Shown here in pieces: positions 37,210 through 50,837 of a DNA stretch of 64,000 nucleotides. The stretch lies in contig SEMN01000459.1 in assembly GCA_005408345.1 (NCBI GenBank), positions 358,635 through 422,634 of the forward strand. The letters run 5' to 3'. Origin of the DNA: Macquaria australasica. Taxonomy: Eukaryota > Chordata > Actinopteri > Centrarchiformes > Percichthyidae. Below the pieces are notes generated by a model that was not told where the DNA came from, made no database searches, and was given only the letters and a program-made list of their open reading frames with translations. The position numbers and the translations under genes are program-made. The first letter of the stretch is position 1, and each line of letters opens with the position of its first letter.

Positions 37210-39680
37210 GATACAAAAGTGTCACTGTCTTTTAAATTTGCTTATCGTTAAATCATATCACTGGACTGTTGAGTGTTAAATATTAAGCACACAAATTACA
37301 ATGTCAAGACTTTGCAATTAGCATATCTTGTGTTTGTAAATGCTCATTATTATTATACACAGTTTGCTGCTGCTTGTTTGACTAATGGATCACCTGGCTG
37401 TACTGTTGACTATACTGTATTTTTCTTGTCAGCTCTGTGAATGTTCAAAATCCTCAGGTCACTCCTGATTAAGAGAGACAACAAGACAATTAAAAAATGA
37501 TGGCATAGGGGCGTGTGCTGTACCTGTATAAGTGGTTGCATTAAAGATAACTGTTATGATTTGAATATCAAAAGCAGCTGTAATTTATCTTTAAACTGAG
37601 CTTATTTAATCATTTTGGCTAGATATACAGTGTAGAATAATGTAGTCTAATATAATAATGTTCACTTTTGGCTAAAACAGCTTTAGGAAGTCATGTCATT
37701 TTGGAGACTATAGTCTTGTCTTTCTGTGTTGAACTGTATTGCGTTAACCTGAAAAAGGTCAAGACTCTCAGCGTACAAGAGGTGGAGTAGCAGCGCACAA
37801 AACATTCAGGTAGCAGCTTCTCATTTTTAGCAGCCGATGACCGTCGTTTTCACCGGTTAAAATGACAAACGTCGCCGGCGGCAGATCATATCAGCTGTCA
37901 CTAATTAACATTAATTGCGTGAGTAACTTGATGGCAGGCCAAAATTAAACTTGTCTGGTTGTCTGACTCTCTGCAGCCGGTGTCTGTACTCAGCCAAAGA
38001 TACTTTGTGAGAGAAGAGCCTCCAATCCTTAACACTACTGTACAGTTGCGGGGGGACTGAGTGTTTTTGTAGTTTAAAAAGTCCAACAGAGTGATACGTC
38101 TTCTCTCTAGCTGGTCGTTTCACGTCAATTTCAGGAGCCGCATTCTTCCAGTCAATCTTTCACTCATATATCAATAATTCACACTGAGTTAATAGTTTTA
38201 AACCAGGACCTTTGGCATTTGGATAAAAAAAAAGGCTTGTTAGAGTCAGTAGGCTACACCTGTTATTTCAAAGTGCCAGATACATATTTAATCAACATGT
38301 GCATATCTTCCGTTGCTATGGTAATAGACATACCCAATATTAAAAGACTCCAGTCGGGATCAGGGCCAGAAAAACCATGATCCGGACATCCCAACCTAGG
38401 TGTAACAAACTGGCAAATTAGTGTACTTTTATGAGCGAAGGTTACAACAATGCTTCTCTGTTAGGTTTGAACAAATCTGATTTATAACAGAACTACCACT
38501 TTATTGTATACGATAGCTAAATAGTGACATATGTGGTGAGTCACACAGACAGATTGTGTTGATATACTGCCATTATACGCATTTGTATTTATAGTACACC
38601 GATCAGTAATGAACTTAAAGACATTGTAAGCTAGCTAGATAAAGACAGAATGAATCCCCCTTTTGTCTTCTAGTTCAGACTTTCTCTTACTTCATTAGCT
38701 GAATGCTACCTCTTGAAGCAAATACCCAACAAGACAGGCAGATATCAAATGATCTTCTATATAGTTAGAGACAGGTTAATAAATCCAGACACATATAAGT
38801 GAGCTAAGCTGTCTAATATGTTATGTTACCAGCCAATGGGTTGAGGCACCTAGTAATTGAGGTGCGCTGTGTTGTATCTAAGCTGCTAGTTAATGGGTTG
38901 AGACACATAGTAAAGTGCTGGCTAAATGCCCACCATTTCCCCCCATGTTGAAAAAAGACATTAGGGAAAATGACTGCCATTCTGTTATAAGAGGTTGCAA
39001 CACAGCAATTACCAGCAGAGAGGACAAACACACTTACAGAGGTAGACAAACAGACACACACACACGTATGCAGACACACAAACACAAGACCTTGTTTGTG
39101 ACCCATCCATGTCTATACAACTCTACAGACACGTTCAAGCTAACAGAAAATGGTAAAACAATGTTGAACCAATGGAGTGGTCACATGCAGATTTAGCAGC
39201 CATGAGAGCTATCTCAATAATCTCTCCCAAACTATAAGGACGTATAGTATTTCTACCCATACAGTATGTTGATGCCCTCTTGTGTCAGTACAATATTTCC
39301 AGTAATATCTATTCAGCCGCTGCCTGATGTATTGCTTGGTAGGAAAAGAAATGTCCTCAGTGAATGAAAGCAGAGGTTGAGTTGTTTTTATTTTATTTAT
39401 TTTTTTATTCATTTTTTATTCTTCCATGTTTTTTCTTGATTCTGCAGTTAGTCGTGTTTCTGACAAAGCCACTAATATACTCGCTGTCTGTCTCTTGTGC
39501 TCTCTCTTGTCTTTCTTGGGTTGTCTGTTTGTGTCTTGCTCTCTGTTTTGTATGGGTTGTTTTTTTTGTTTTTTTTGGTCATTGATTTGTTTGTTGTTGA
39601 TGATTCTGATAAAAGCACCACAACACTGAAAGACAGCTAAATTTGTTTCTCTTATTCTTTCTCTTTTACACGCCCCGCCG
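37210..39680. other. Unannotated DNA with small repeats
   Basis: No gene was recognised. GATCCGGACATCCCAACC near 38,379 resembles the end of a fish DNA-transposon repeat. An RFX-like GTTGCTATGGTAAT lies at 38,312. A local duplication is at 38,830-38,915. Confidence 0.4.
38830..38920. repeat. Imperfect local duplication
   Basis: CAATGGGTTGAGGCACCTAG (from 38,834) recurs as TAATGGGTTGAGACACATAG (from 38,892), with an offset of about 58 bases. Confidence 0.7.
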
Positions 39681-39683
39681 ACC

Positions 39684-39712
39684 ACACACACACACACACG
39701 CACGCACGCACA
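39684..39712. repeat. (CA)n(GCAC)n microsatellite
   Basis: CA run followed by GCACGCACGCAC. Confidence 0.9.
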
Positions 39713-39719
39713 GAATCTC

Positions 39720-41660
39720 AAAACAGACCTCCACTCCTCTTTAATAGTCTTGGTGCTCCTCAGTCGTGCTCCTTGTTTGTTGCTTAATAGCTAACAATTA
39801 GTAGCTCTTCACACGGTGATGCGACAGTGAAAGATACAAGCAAACCCAGATATACTAAAATAAATTTCTGATTTTTTAAGAGAAAACATGTCTTGGAAAG
39901 AACACTGATGAAGTGAAAATCACCAGAACAAAGCACTCAAAAAACAACAGAAAACATAGTTGCTGAATCAGGACACCACACAACTGTAACCAAGTGCACA
40001 GTACGAGCGTAGAAGCTTTTGCATTTAAAGAGTACAGTGGCGACTAACTGCACACGGCCAGCAGTGAACAGCATTACTTCCTGGCATTAAAAATCATATT
40101 GGGTACAGGAACAAATTAGTTTTTATATCTGTTCAGTCTCCTCTCGGGTCCCTCAATCTTCCACCGCAGGGAAAGAGCTGGTAGTCAGAGTGGAGACTGA
40201 GTGTGTTGTCTCACAGACTATTTTCTGGCCTGCCTAATGTCCTACTCATAAAAGCCCTGGATGGATGAGTTTAACTTGACACTCATGACCCCCTGAGCTG
40301 TTGGCAAAATGCTAATGATTTGTGATTGAAGTTGCACATTCAAAAAAGGACTGGCTCTGCATTTGTGCAATGCCTTATGCATATAGGATCCTCTAGCAAG
40401 ATGGCTGCTTATGTATTTCTTTACTTAACCTAACCAAGCCTGTAATGAAGAGTTATTTCAGGTTTTCTAAAGGTGTTTTCTTTCTATTCCAGACAGAGTC
40501 AACAAAGAAATACACTTTACCACCTTGAAAATCTATCTGCAGATAAATAACAGACACGTAAACATTCAGCTGAACTGAATGCCACAAAAGTAACCGCTGC
40601 ACATACAAGTTATGATACGAAAATGTACTGGATTGTGTTTGAGTGTAAGTCATTTGCTGTTATATTGTATCATAAATAACCACAATTGTTTTTAATGTCT
40701 TCTCCAAACTGTTTGCTAACTGTACCAAGATCCTTCGTTCCTGAATCATTAAGCTGAATTATTCCAGACCTGTTAAAGTGAGTCAAAGGTATGACGATGT
40801 GAGCTTAAGTTCAGAGCAAAAAAAAAAACACCACCTCTCATTCATGGTGAGGTTTCTAACTCACCAATGCATGCATATTTCTTTTGTTCAGCTGTGCGTT
40901 AGACCAAAGACAGCTGGCCTATGTCATCCCACATTTCTCACCATACCCCAAAAGGATAAAACTACCAAAGAACTCTGGTAGTAACATTTTATTACATTAT
41001 CATTACACTGCTTGGTTTGTTTTATACACTGATTTAACGAATTAAAGAGATTTTCATTCCCAAAATGGTTGACAGAGTTCCTGTTACAATGCTCAACATG
41101 GCAGCTAAATGTGGTGGTTATGTAAGATCAAGATGTAAAAGGTTTGTTTAATCTTAATGTTTGCCAACAGAGACTGATCTCTATTTTCAGCTATGATGCA
41201 TTATGACAGCTGCAAAAAGGATTTCAGTGTTCAGTATAAATCAAAATCTTTCATCAATCTGTATATATAAAATGTAAGTGACTAGCTAGATTATGGAGCA
41301 GGGCATCAAAACTGTGGTTACACCAGTCACTGGTACAGTCATGAGGCGAGACACACTCCACATACTTTATGTGTCAAATGCTACGCTCTTCCAGGTCATA
41401 GCCCATGGCACGACTGAGCACCCTCTTTTTAACTGACTATATCTCAGAGAGTTGTGATAGTTGTCAGAATCAGGCAGCAAAGAACAATGCACATGCACAC
41501 AACAAACACAAGATATCCCCTCAACTGTCACTATAGAGCAATGAATTTAAATCTATGTCATAACCGTATTAGTCCTATCGTCTGCCCAAGAGCTCAGCTC
41601 TGCCTCAACAAGCAATATCACAATACATAATTTAGCATTTACTAGAGAGGAATGGAAAAG
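39720..41660. other. Unannotated DNA
   Basis: No gene, RNA or named repeat was recognised. Confidence 0.45.
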
Positions 41661-41663
41661 GCC

Positions 41664-41720
41664 GAGAGAGAGAGAGAGGAGAGAGGAGAGGTGAAAAGAG
41701 GTGAAAAGAGGAGAGGAGCA
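41664..41720. repeat. GA-rich simple repeat
   Basis: GAGAGAGGAGAG passing into two copies of GGTGAAAAGA. Confidence 0.85.
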
Positions 41721-41913
41721 TGAAATCAGATCACTAATCTTATGATGTGAGGATTCACCAGAAGTAGGCTAGCAACATGACACTCTTGCCAACTCTATAA
41801 GCATCACTTTACATCCAAGTGAGCTTTTTATCATGGTGCTGCAGTGGCCATATTGCAGAAAAACATCCTGGGCCCTGTCACAGTCACCTCTCATGATAGG
41901 ATAAATGTCCTCC

Positions 41914-41935
41914 TGTTAAAAAAAAAAAAAAAAAA
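41914..41935. repeat. Poly(A) run
   Basis: About 20 A residues; no adjoining retroposed sequence was recognised. Confidence 0.9.
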
Positions 41936-42425
41936 AGGAATAGGTAAAACGTAATCCATTTCCCTGCTTAAAATTGTAATCAGTAAAGTAATCCACTCAA
42001 TCAAGCATAATAATGAAATCTCTCAGATTGAATTAGACCCATAATCATTTTACTACAGTATATTAGAAGCAAAAATTTGAACTAACTTAAATGTGAATTA
42101 TCATCATCGTCCAAAGTGGCAGAGCTCTCCCTCCGGGGTTTAAAATATCATCCTGCATACTGCCGCAGTTACATTTCATTTACAAACAGAGAGGAGAGGC
42201 AATGTTGATGTTTTACTTTTCAAAGCTGTACTTGTTTCTCAAAGAGTTGCTTTGAGGCCATCATATGTTAATATGCATATTAATCAAGTCAGCCCACTTT
42301 CAATGAGATCTTCTTAGATACACCAGAAAAGTAGCTTGATTTGTTGCTTGTCTCGTTTCAGAATTAATGTCACTGAGCAAATGTGTGTAGAGTCAGTAAA
42401 TCACAGGGATGACAAGTTGGCTGGA

Positions 42426-42523
42426 GGAGAGAAGAGAAGAGAAGAGAAGAGGAGAGAAGAGAAGAGAAGAGAAGAGAAGAGAAGAGAAGAGAAGAGAAGA
42501 GAAGAGAAGAGAAGAGAAGAGGA
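42426..42523. repeat. (GAGAA)n pentanucleotide microsatellite
   Basis: About 19 units of AGAAG/GAGAA with one GAGGAGAG interruption. The Arg-Glu-Lys repeat ORFs here are artefacts. Confidence 0.97.
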
Positions 42524-45500
42524 AAATATATGACCTTGTCACTTGGAGACAACAGAAGACGAATAGTATCTCCCTATTCAATGCCCACTGTTTAACATCC
42601 AAGATATCTGGTATTACCATGGTAATGCTATCAAGTACAAACCAGGAGATGTACCCTTAATCCTAAAGATATGGAGCAGTGCATTTGTGAAACCATTACT
42701 GATGCTGTTATGTGTGGGCCCAGGAGATGTAGGCTGGCAAGAAAACCATGACAGAACATGTCACCTGCATAACTATCACACCACGTCCACATATAGCATC
42801 CTGGATGGCAACTACTATGTGTGTCCTGTAAGAGCGAGGTCCTTGGAAGAGCCATCACTTCACAGAAGGAGAAGGTGTTTAAACTGAGTTCTTGGTTATG
42901 CTGTGGAGAGACGGACAGAGGTCACAACTTGTTATGTCATCAGTACTATGGATACAACAGACTCCTGTTGAGCTTAAGCCTTGTAGTTCCACCTTATGAG
43001 AAGAGGAGAAAATGTTTCACTCCACTGTGACTGTTTAAGCCCAGGGAGGAGCTGCAGCACAATGGTTAAGGCCTTTGAACACAATGCTTGTCTAACAGTG
43101 TCTGAAACCCCCTTTCTGACATTGAAATTAGGGGGCTGCATTGGAAAATACATATAAATATTTGCAACTTTCCAAAATAGACAATCTGACAATCCTGCTC
43201 AACACTTTACACATCGATTGGCCAGGTGTGCAGAGTTGCAAAAGTAACACAGGGTTTGAACTTCTCTCTCAAAGTCTCTTTTTTTTCATTCTTCACACAA
43301 CTTCTTCTGTCACTTTTAAGTATACAACCGAGTGCAACACCATAAATGCCTCTGGGGAGGGACTGTCCAAAAGCATCTGCTGCATTTTTTCATTTTTTTC
43401 ATTTTACAGTTCATTTAGATAGTACAAAGACATGCAAAAGAGAAGTATGATTCAGCCAGGAGGAGATGATGACGGCAGGCTTTTTGCCCTGCCATCAAGG
43501 TGTGGCCATTTGGAACAGGTATAAACACTTTGCCTTTGCGAGCATACTGAGCCTTTTAGTTTATCAAAACTATAGCTATAGTTTGTCCTATGCGCAATCA
43601 TAACTGATGATAAGCAACTTATTAATAAGGTTGGATAATGGTGAAGCTATCCTTTAAGCCAAAAGGCACTAGACATGAGAAGGCTCACATTAGCACAGAG
43701 TTACCACTATAGCTACTGTGCTGATTGACTGGTATTCACTGGATATAACAGTTCCAGGATTGACAGCTGGATGGTAAGTGCATGCAGAGTGTCAATCACT
43801 CCTTCAAGTCAATTTTGGTGTAAAAAGGAGTGAGTGTGTAATATTGTGGAGCAGTGTGTATATGCTTCTTGTTCTGTATTCCTCTATATTCTTCCAGTAG
43901 CGGTGAGTCATTACAGCAAAACACTGCCAGTACTCATAAAGATAGACTGCATGGGGAAATGTTTAGGTAACTTATTAAAGTAAAACCTTACCTTAACCAA
44001 CTACAGTACATTTGAAATGCCGTTGAGCAAGGCACTTGTCTGGTTAGCTCTTGATTGTGCATAACTATATAAATGTAAGGAAGAGGATTGCCGAAAAAGA
44101 GTCTGCATGCACAATCAAGCTTCTCTAGCTAGACAAAAAAAAATTAGAAAGGAGTCAGCTTATTGTTACAGCATGCAACAAAACCAAAACAGCTATCTCC
44201 GCTGCCATCACTGAGAAAACATTACAAAGGAAACTCTGATATGTTGAAATATTCACTAGCTCTCACTGCCCAATATGCTTAGCAGATGAGATCAAGATCA
44301 ATGGTGGTCTAGGAAAACACTGTATGAATCTGGTGGGTGTGTAATTGTTTTCATTCATGCACCAGTGGTAATTTCTTGATTATGTCATTGTTGTTATGGA
44401 TACAGTGAGCTCACAGATATGTCCTGAGTGATATCATATCTAGTGGTGCTTGCGTTTTCATGTCACTGGTGTTTGGAATAACTGAACACTAATCATCATG
44501 GAGAAGACACATGCTATGTTGGCAGTAACAGAGGTCACTCTCAATTATATCATTGCTGCTCAGAAGAGGAAATACTGGATACGCTGACAGTTGTATTCTG
44601 AGTAATAGTGCAGCTGGTCAGAGGTCTTTGACTCCTGTCATGTTGTAATATCTTGGTGGAGTGGAAGAAAGAAGAGGGAAAAAAGATATGACTGACAAGA
44701 CCAGAGTCAACAGTTTTGTTCTGCGAGCCTTGCAGTAAGCAGACTCTCTGGCTTATGTCACCGCTGCCATGTCTTGCTTTGCAGGCATCATAAAGTATAC
44801 TCATAAACTATTAACAATGTGGCACTGGCAGACATGTATGCTATATCTTCCAGTGCTGGTTCTTCACTTTGACCCAGACATGACAGGTGACATGACCAAA
44901 ACATGGTGTTGCTGATTTACAGACTCATAGATAATGAATGGCAAAAGATTGATGGATTTTCAAATATACAGTTTTAGTAAAACCACAACAGCAGTGTTGT
45001 TTTCATGTAAAACGAAGCCTATTGCTATTAGCCTTGATATGGGGGGTCTCCACATGGAAATGTGTACAAAAATTACAATGAAAAAAAATGAACAAATTAA
45101 AAACAGCTTTGAGGCAGGTTTGGTTTTGTTTCACATTTGTTCAAATGAAGAACATAGTATTTAGTACAGTGAGCAGGGATGCAAATTTGAAGAGGAAACA
45201 CAGAGACGGTCTCCTGAGATGTGACATTTAAGAAGGAGAGCTGTGTTAACAACTGTATTCATCTCACCACATGTATAAAATGCCAAATTCTGTGTAATGA
45301 TTGTACTAAGAAAAGACCATACAATTTCTAGTAATACTTTCATAATTTCATATTATAAGGAGGACACAGTAACACAGTGGGTGGGCTATGTGAGCTGGTC
45401 ATTGTTGGCCACTGTGGTTTAAAGGGGCCGGGGTTGTTTTCCAATTGTAGTATGTTTTGATTGAATAGTGTGACTTGGAGCTTTTTGGTATATAGTATAT

Positions 45501-46480
45501 ATATGGTATATTTTTGTGGTGCTATTTTCTTTGGGTCATTTTTTCATTACATTTGATCAGATTAGGTTTATGGTTACGGACATGAAGAATGGCATGCACT
45601 TTGCTGACTTTGTAAATTGCATTTTGTCAGGTACATTGGCAATAATAATGACAGCCTAATGCATGATTTGATTGTTGGAAAAGAAGTTACAGCTGCTTTT
45701 TGAAGAGAATACCCAGTAAACGTTCTCACCTTTGCTGTAGGAATTCAATCTTAAGTAAGAGTGTTTTCAGACATTATATATAAAGCAAATTATTTTTACA
45801 GTGATTTTAACTCTGACTCATCTTCCTTGAAGCAAATTACAGGGTTGTACCATGAAGACAATATTTTACTGTACCATGTAATTCACAACTAATTAAACAT
45901 GTATAATTCTTAATTGGCACGCAAGATGACTAATCACAGTCATCATAAAAAGTGATTACTAATAGTATCCAATACGGCACAACAGAACTTTTTATGCAGT
46001 GTTTCATTAAAACAAGACATGACACATTTTGCATGACATTCTAGATATGATGCATTAATCAATGATTTCCACATTAAATCATAAATAATACTCTGATTAA
46101 CATATCAGTCATGTTGACAGAGCAGACTGTGAGAGTAGAAAATAGCCTGCTGAGCCGGGGTTTGCAGATTGATTCCCTTGTGAGGCAGTGGGGCTTACTG
46201 TATGTAACTGGTGCACAAATCAATCTGCCGCGTTGTACGCAAGTAAGATATCTTTGCAGTTTCCATTTATTTCCTAGAATTATTACTTTCACTCGTCTTC
46301 AGTTTGTCTTCAGTTTCACAGATACAGCAGGTGGTAAGTTTAAAAGGAGAAGTAAAGGAGTTTTGTCGTCACTGTGAGGTCGCCAGACAACCAGTGGAGA
46401 CTCCAGGAAGTCACCACGCCAGGCTGCTGTATGACAAGTAATAGCTGCAGTACCAAACTCCCTGTCATTAACACATTTCT
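42524..46480. other. Unannotated DNA, possible SINE traces
   Basis: A palindrome ATTACCATGGTAAT lies at 42,613-42,626. AATGGTTAAGGC near 43,061 resembles the A-box of a tRNA-Ser-like SINE head. TTGAGCAAGGCACTTGTCTG at 44,023 is a typical teleost repeat word. No gene was recognised. Confidence 0.4.
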
Positions 46481-46489
46481 GTTTATGTA

Positions 46490-46735
46490 TGAGTTATACA
46501 AACAAGATGCAACATGTTAATTAGTGAGCTTTAGAGGTGATGGTAGGCAGACGTTTGACCTTTAGAGACAGCCAGCTAGCTGCTTCCAGTCTTTATGCTA
46601 AGCGATGCTAATCGTCCCCTGGCTCCACCTCCATATGTAGTGTACACACATGAGAGTGGTACTGATCCTCTCATCTAACTCTAACTAATTTCCTAAAATA
46701 TACTTGACCAGTGAAGGCAACATGCCAACCTTTTC
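46490..46735 (-). repeat. Dispersed teleost repeat, copy 2
   Basis: Reverse-orientation relative of the 29.4 kb copy, seen from TCTTTATGCTAAGCGATGCT and ATGAGAGTGGTACTGATCCT. It extends further left, to ACAAGATGCAACATGTTAAT. Confidence 0.7.
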
Positions 46736-46810
46736 TTTTTTTTTTAAATGTTTTTTCTTCTTTTATCTTAAAAAGTCAAGTTATGGATCAAGTTATTCTG
46801 TTTCACAAAG

Positions 46811-46851
<41 letters not shown>

Positions 46852-46878
46852 TACTATTATTATTATTATTATTTATTA
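46811..46878. repeat. (TTA)n trinucleotide microsatellite
   Basis: About 20 TTA units with one CTACTA interruption; the poly-Tyr frame is an artefact. Confidence 0.97.
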
Positions 46879-46879
46879 C

Positions 46880-47850
46880 ATGACAAAATGTAAACATGGT
46901 GGACATGACTACAGTTTCCTTTATTTGAGAATATGTTTACATTAATCTTGCACAACCTCGAAGCTGAACACTGCCGGGGCTGATACATATTGGCAGTATG
47001 ACGGGCTATATGGTGCAGCAGCAACACGATAATAAAAGTTGTTAAGTGAGGCTGATGCAGTGGGCAGTGGTGTTATGTTGTTAGACAGCTGTGTGTGAAG
47101 TATTCCACTGAGGTTAGGATGGGCAACACATTGATTCAGAAGAGAGCTTTAATATTATATTATATTATATTATAAGCTGTGTTTAATAGAATCATTTATA
47201 CTTTATTACTGTGGCTCACAGTGTACATTTAACTAAATTAGAGTTTTGATGTCATTACATTACCTTGTGCCATAATAATATGTAAAACAGTATCAATATA
47301 TGAATCACAAACATAAATACGGTAATCAGATACCATAGTTTAGGAAATCTAAATTACAGCTTCAACCTAACATTATATTACATTATTTTATGACATAATT
47401 ATATGGTAACATAATATACATGGTAATCTAATGAGGGATATACTTTATACATATAAATTAGGTAATTAAGCAATACTGCAGAGAGGTTGTTAGTGGTTGA
47501 ATAGAGTACCACAAAGGCAGGTTGGTTGGCTGGCTGAGTCACCATTGACTGCTGATCTAGAAGCAATTATCCTTTCCCAAATTTCTGACCATAATTCTCA
47601 GGTAAAAGAACTATCCTCTAATTAGTCGCCGCTTCCAGTCAAAGGCACATTATTGCAAGCAGCCAACAGAAACAGGGACAAAGTGGATCGATCAAACAGA
47701 CAGACAGACAACTGCCAGATGACTTATCTAGTATGTTAAAAGAAAATTCCTCCAAAGCCACCTTATTAAGTCTTCAGACGGAGAAAAGATTCAGACAGAG
47801 AACAGTCTGACCCTTTTATGCAAGTAGAAAGTAGACAAAACAAAACGATT
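46880..47850. other. Unannotated DNA
   Basis: A short (ATATT)n lies at 47,152-47,174. No gene was recognised. Confidence 0.5.
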
Positions 47851-47854
47851 AGCT

Positions 47855-48080
47855 GAAGGGAAGTGAGAGGATGAGAGGGGAGTGGTTGGAGCAGGAGACA
47901 GAATGAGATGAAAAAGGTAAGGCAGGAGAGGGAGGGAGTAGTTGGGAGGGAGATTGAGAAATAGAAATCACACTTCAGGACAGAGAGAGAGCGAGAGGAA
48001 GGAGAAGAAAAGGGACAACAGCTAAAAAGGATGAGGCAGTGAGAGACAGATCCAGAGAGAGGAGCAGGGGGAGGACATTA
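47855..48080. repeat. Purine-rich tract
   Basis: Degenerate GGAGAGGGA units, mostly purine on the plus strand. Confidence 0.75.
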
Positions 48081-48210
48081 TATCAGATCTGAGTGGAGGA
48101 AGTCATTTAGTTAAATTTAGCCATCATTTAGAAAGCTCTTCATGCCCCCTAAACAGCTCCACACCAGCAGGCTACTGGATGCAACAAAATGCCTGCTAAA
48201 ATCAAAATTA

Positions 48211-48290
48211 GGAGAGGAGGGGAGAGAAGAAAAGAGGAGGAGAGAAGAGGAGGAGAGGAGAGGAGAGGAGAGAAGAGGAGAGGAGAGGAG
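48211..48290. repeat. (GGAGA)n repeat
   Basis: GGAGAGGAGAGAAGA units over 80 bases. Confidence 0.95.
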
Positions 48291-50450
48291 CAGGCTTGCT
48301 ATGTGACACCTCTCTGTGTTCTCTGTCTTAGTCAGTGCAGTGACGTCAGCTTTTTAACAGCATTGGTGTCAAATCTGGCCTCCCTCCTGTTTCTAGTGCC
48401 AGGAAGACAGCCTGAAAGAGATTATTAGACAGTAAATGTGGATTTTTCATGTATATTTATGAGATACTTATCCTTTTTGATCACTGCAGACTGTGTAGTG
48501 CATCCTGCAGAGGGTGGACACAATACCAAGAACACCTGTGCAATTTAATGCCAACATTATGAAGCTTAAAATGTTCCATTCCTATTTCAAATATCGTTTT
48601 GCCCTGCATGCTCGCCACTCTGCACTCCCACTTGCTGAAGAAAACGGCTATACCAGAGCAGTAAACTGGAAATGATGGCATTGCTTTTTAAACAGCAACA
48701 TACAGTGAATACGAGGAAGGACTTGAGGGTAACTCAATATTACTGAGAGCGAGGTAATGGCATTTCAATGGGATTTTCTCAGTCTTCCTCACTCATTTGT
48801 GCAGGAAAATGAAAAAAGGGAAAGGAGCAGTACGAAGGTAAGATCTATTATACTACCTGAATCAGCCAGGACAAAATGTCATACATTAAAAGACTCAAAC
48901 TAATGTCAGATTTTTTAAGATGTGAATAAAAAATAAAAAAGAGCTCTTCAGATATCTAAAGAGGCATGGGTCTCCACACGGCGCCATTTTATTAAAAAAC
49001 AACACAAACATAACCACCATAGGAAGTACATTAACTTTTTAATCATTCAGTCTTAACTGCATATGGAGGTGCATCAGGTTCATAATCAAATATTAATTAG
49101 AATACAGGGAAAACTGCAAGCTTTACAGCTCTTGATGCACAACACTAAGTACACTAAAGCCTAATGTGCAGGAGAAATGGAAAACATTATTAGTTTTTCC
49201 ATCGAGATGCTATTTTTTAACCTAACTGTTCTTCTTGACGGGCACACAGGAACTATGCAGTGTGTCCATTTCCAGTCCGAGCTTGCTTCTGTGTTTGTGT
49301 ACGTCATGCCCCTGGCATGTCTGCCAGCCTTGCTCTGTACAATACTACACTCTACCTTTAGATTTTTCAACACATTTTTAAACAATAAATAAATTAAACC
49401 AAATAGTCAACTTGATAACTAAAAGTAATCACAGAATTAGATGTCTCTGCTGGAATTCACCTGCTCATTCTGTTGAGAACGATTTAACTCTTCCTGAAAT
49501 TTGCACATTGTAATTGTTCAACCTTGTCTCTTAGTAATTATGCTTATATAATAATAATAATAATAATAATCAGTGGCAATGTTTTTTGAGTGTAGGACGT
49601 GCTATGTTTTATGTTCACTTTTAACTTTTTTCAATATTTAACATGGACCCTGATCTTTACCTAACCTTAACCAAGTGTTTTCAGTGCCATGATATAACAG
49701 TAGAAAATGTTAATTATGCTTCAGTTGATACAAGCAGATATTGCAGGGAGGGACAATAAGGAAATATGTATGTTTTGCAGATACATTCTTTATGAACATA
49801 GATACATTCAATGTTTCGTCACTATGCTGATAAAAAAAAAATGTAATTTAGGTTGCAACAACATATTTACCTGGAATTTTTTTTAAACACCGGGTGTATT
49901 TTATTTGAGGACTATGCAACACCGATGTAACACCGACTCCTACAGAGACTGTTGCATTATGGGTTGTTCACAGGTTGCTTGTAGGCTTAATGTTGCTAGG
50001 CTATTGAATTACTTCAAGTCCATGTATAGTGACTTTTTTAGCTCATGGAATATGTTTTGCTGCCACGGAGGAAAATAAATTCCTGACGAATGAAAACGAG
50101 TTACAAGCGTCGTCCCAACGTGTTTACAGCAGAAACTGACCTTCTCTTCTTCATTAGAGGTGAAAACTCTACACTTGGCTTTGAACCCTTACATGTTAGA
50201 TCTTCATATCAGATATGAATGTTATTATTAGGCTGTGTGTATTGATATCTTATCATTTTCCTTATTTAAACTCTGTCTTGACTGGCCATCCTGTTCCTGT
50301 ATGGGTGCATCCTGGGTACATAACTGTGCTGCTTTGGCACTAGCAGTATGCAGTGCCATACTGCTGCAGCTAAAGCTAAGTCTTAGAGAGATAATGGCTT
50401 ATTGTCTGCTTCCCCTCAACCATCAACAGATTAGAGGCATGTAGACACGC
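48291..50450. other. Unannotated DNA
   Basis: A short (ATA)n lies at 49,549-49,570. No gene or named repeat was recognised. Confidence 0.5.
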
Positions 50451-50451
50451 A

Positions 50452-50600
50452 GGCTCTCCCTCTCCCTTTCTCTTTATTTCTCTCATTCTCCTCCCATTTT
50501 TTTTCTTCGCGCCTCTCTCCCTCTCCTCTCCTCTCCACTCATCTTATCTCATTTTTCTTCTCTATAAGCCGACTCACTCTCTCCCTCCTCTTACACCCAC
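50452..50600. repeat. Polypyrimidine tract
   Basis: CTCTCCC and TTTCTC units on the plus strand, paired across unique DNA with the purine tract that follows. Confidence 0.8.
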
Positions 50601-50837
50601 CCCAGATCATTTTAAAACATGTTCTCTCTATTTTCAGACATCATCTTCTTTCTCTTCACTGCCAGAAACACAAGAAAACTGCAGCGTCAGCCCAGGCCCC
50701 CCCACCTCCACCACCACACACTCAACCCACCTCACTCTTTCGCTCTTTCCGTGGTACCGACCAGAACGCTGTTTATAATACCAACGGTGGCTGATGTGGC
50801 CATCTGACATTTAGACAAATGATCTACGGAAGCAGTT

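Noticed and set aside
42524..43030. Possible exon cluster in complex sequence
   Set aside because: Several short open frames but no consistent frame, splice sites or recognisable protein family.
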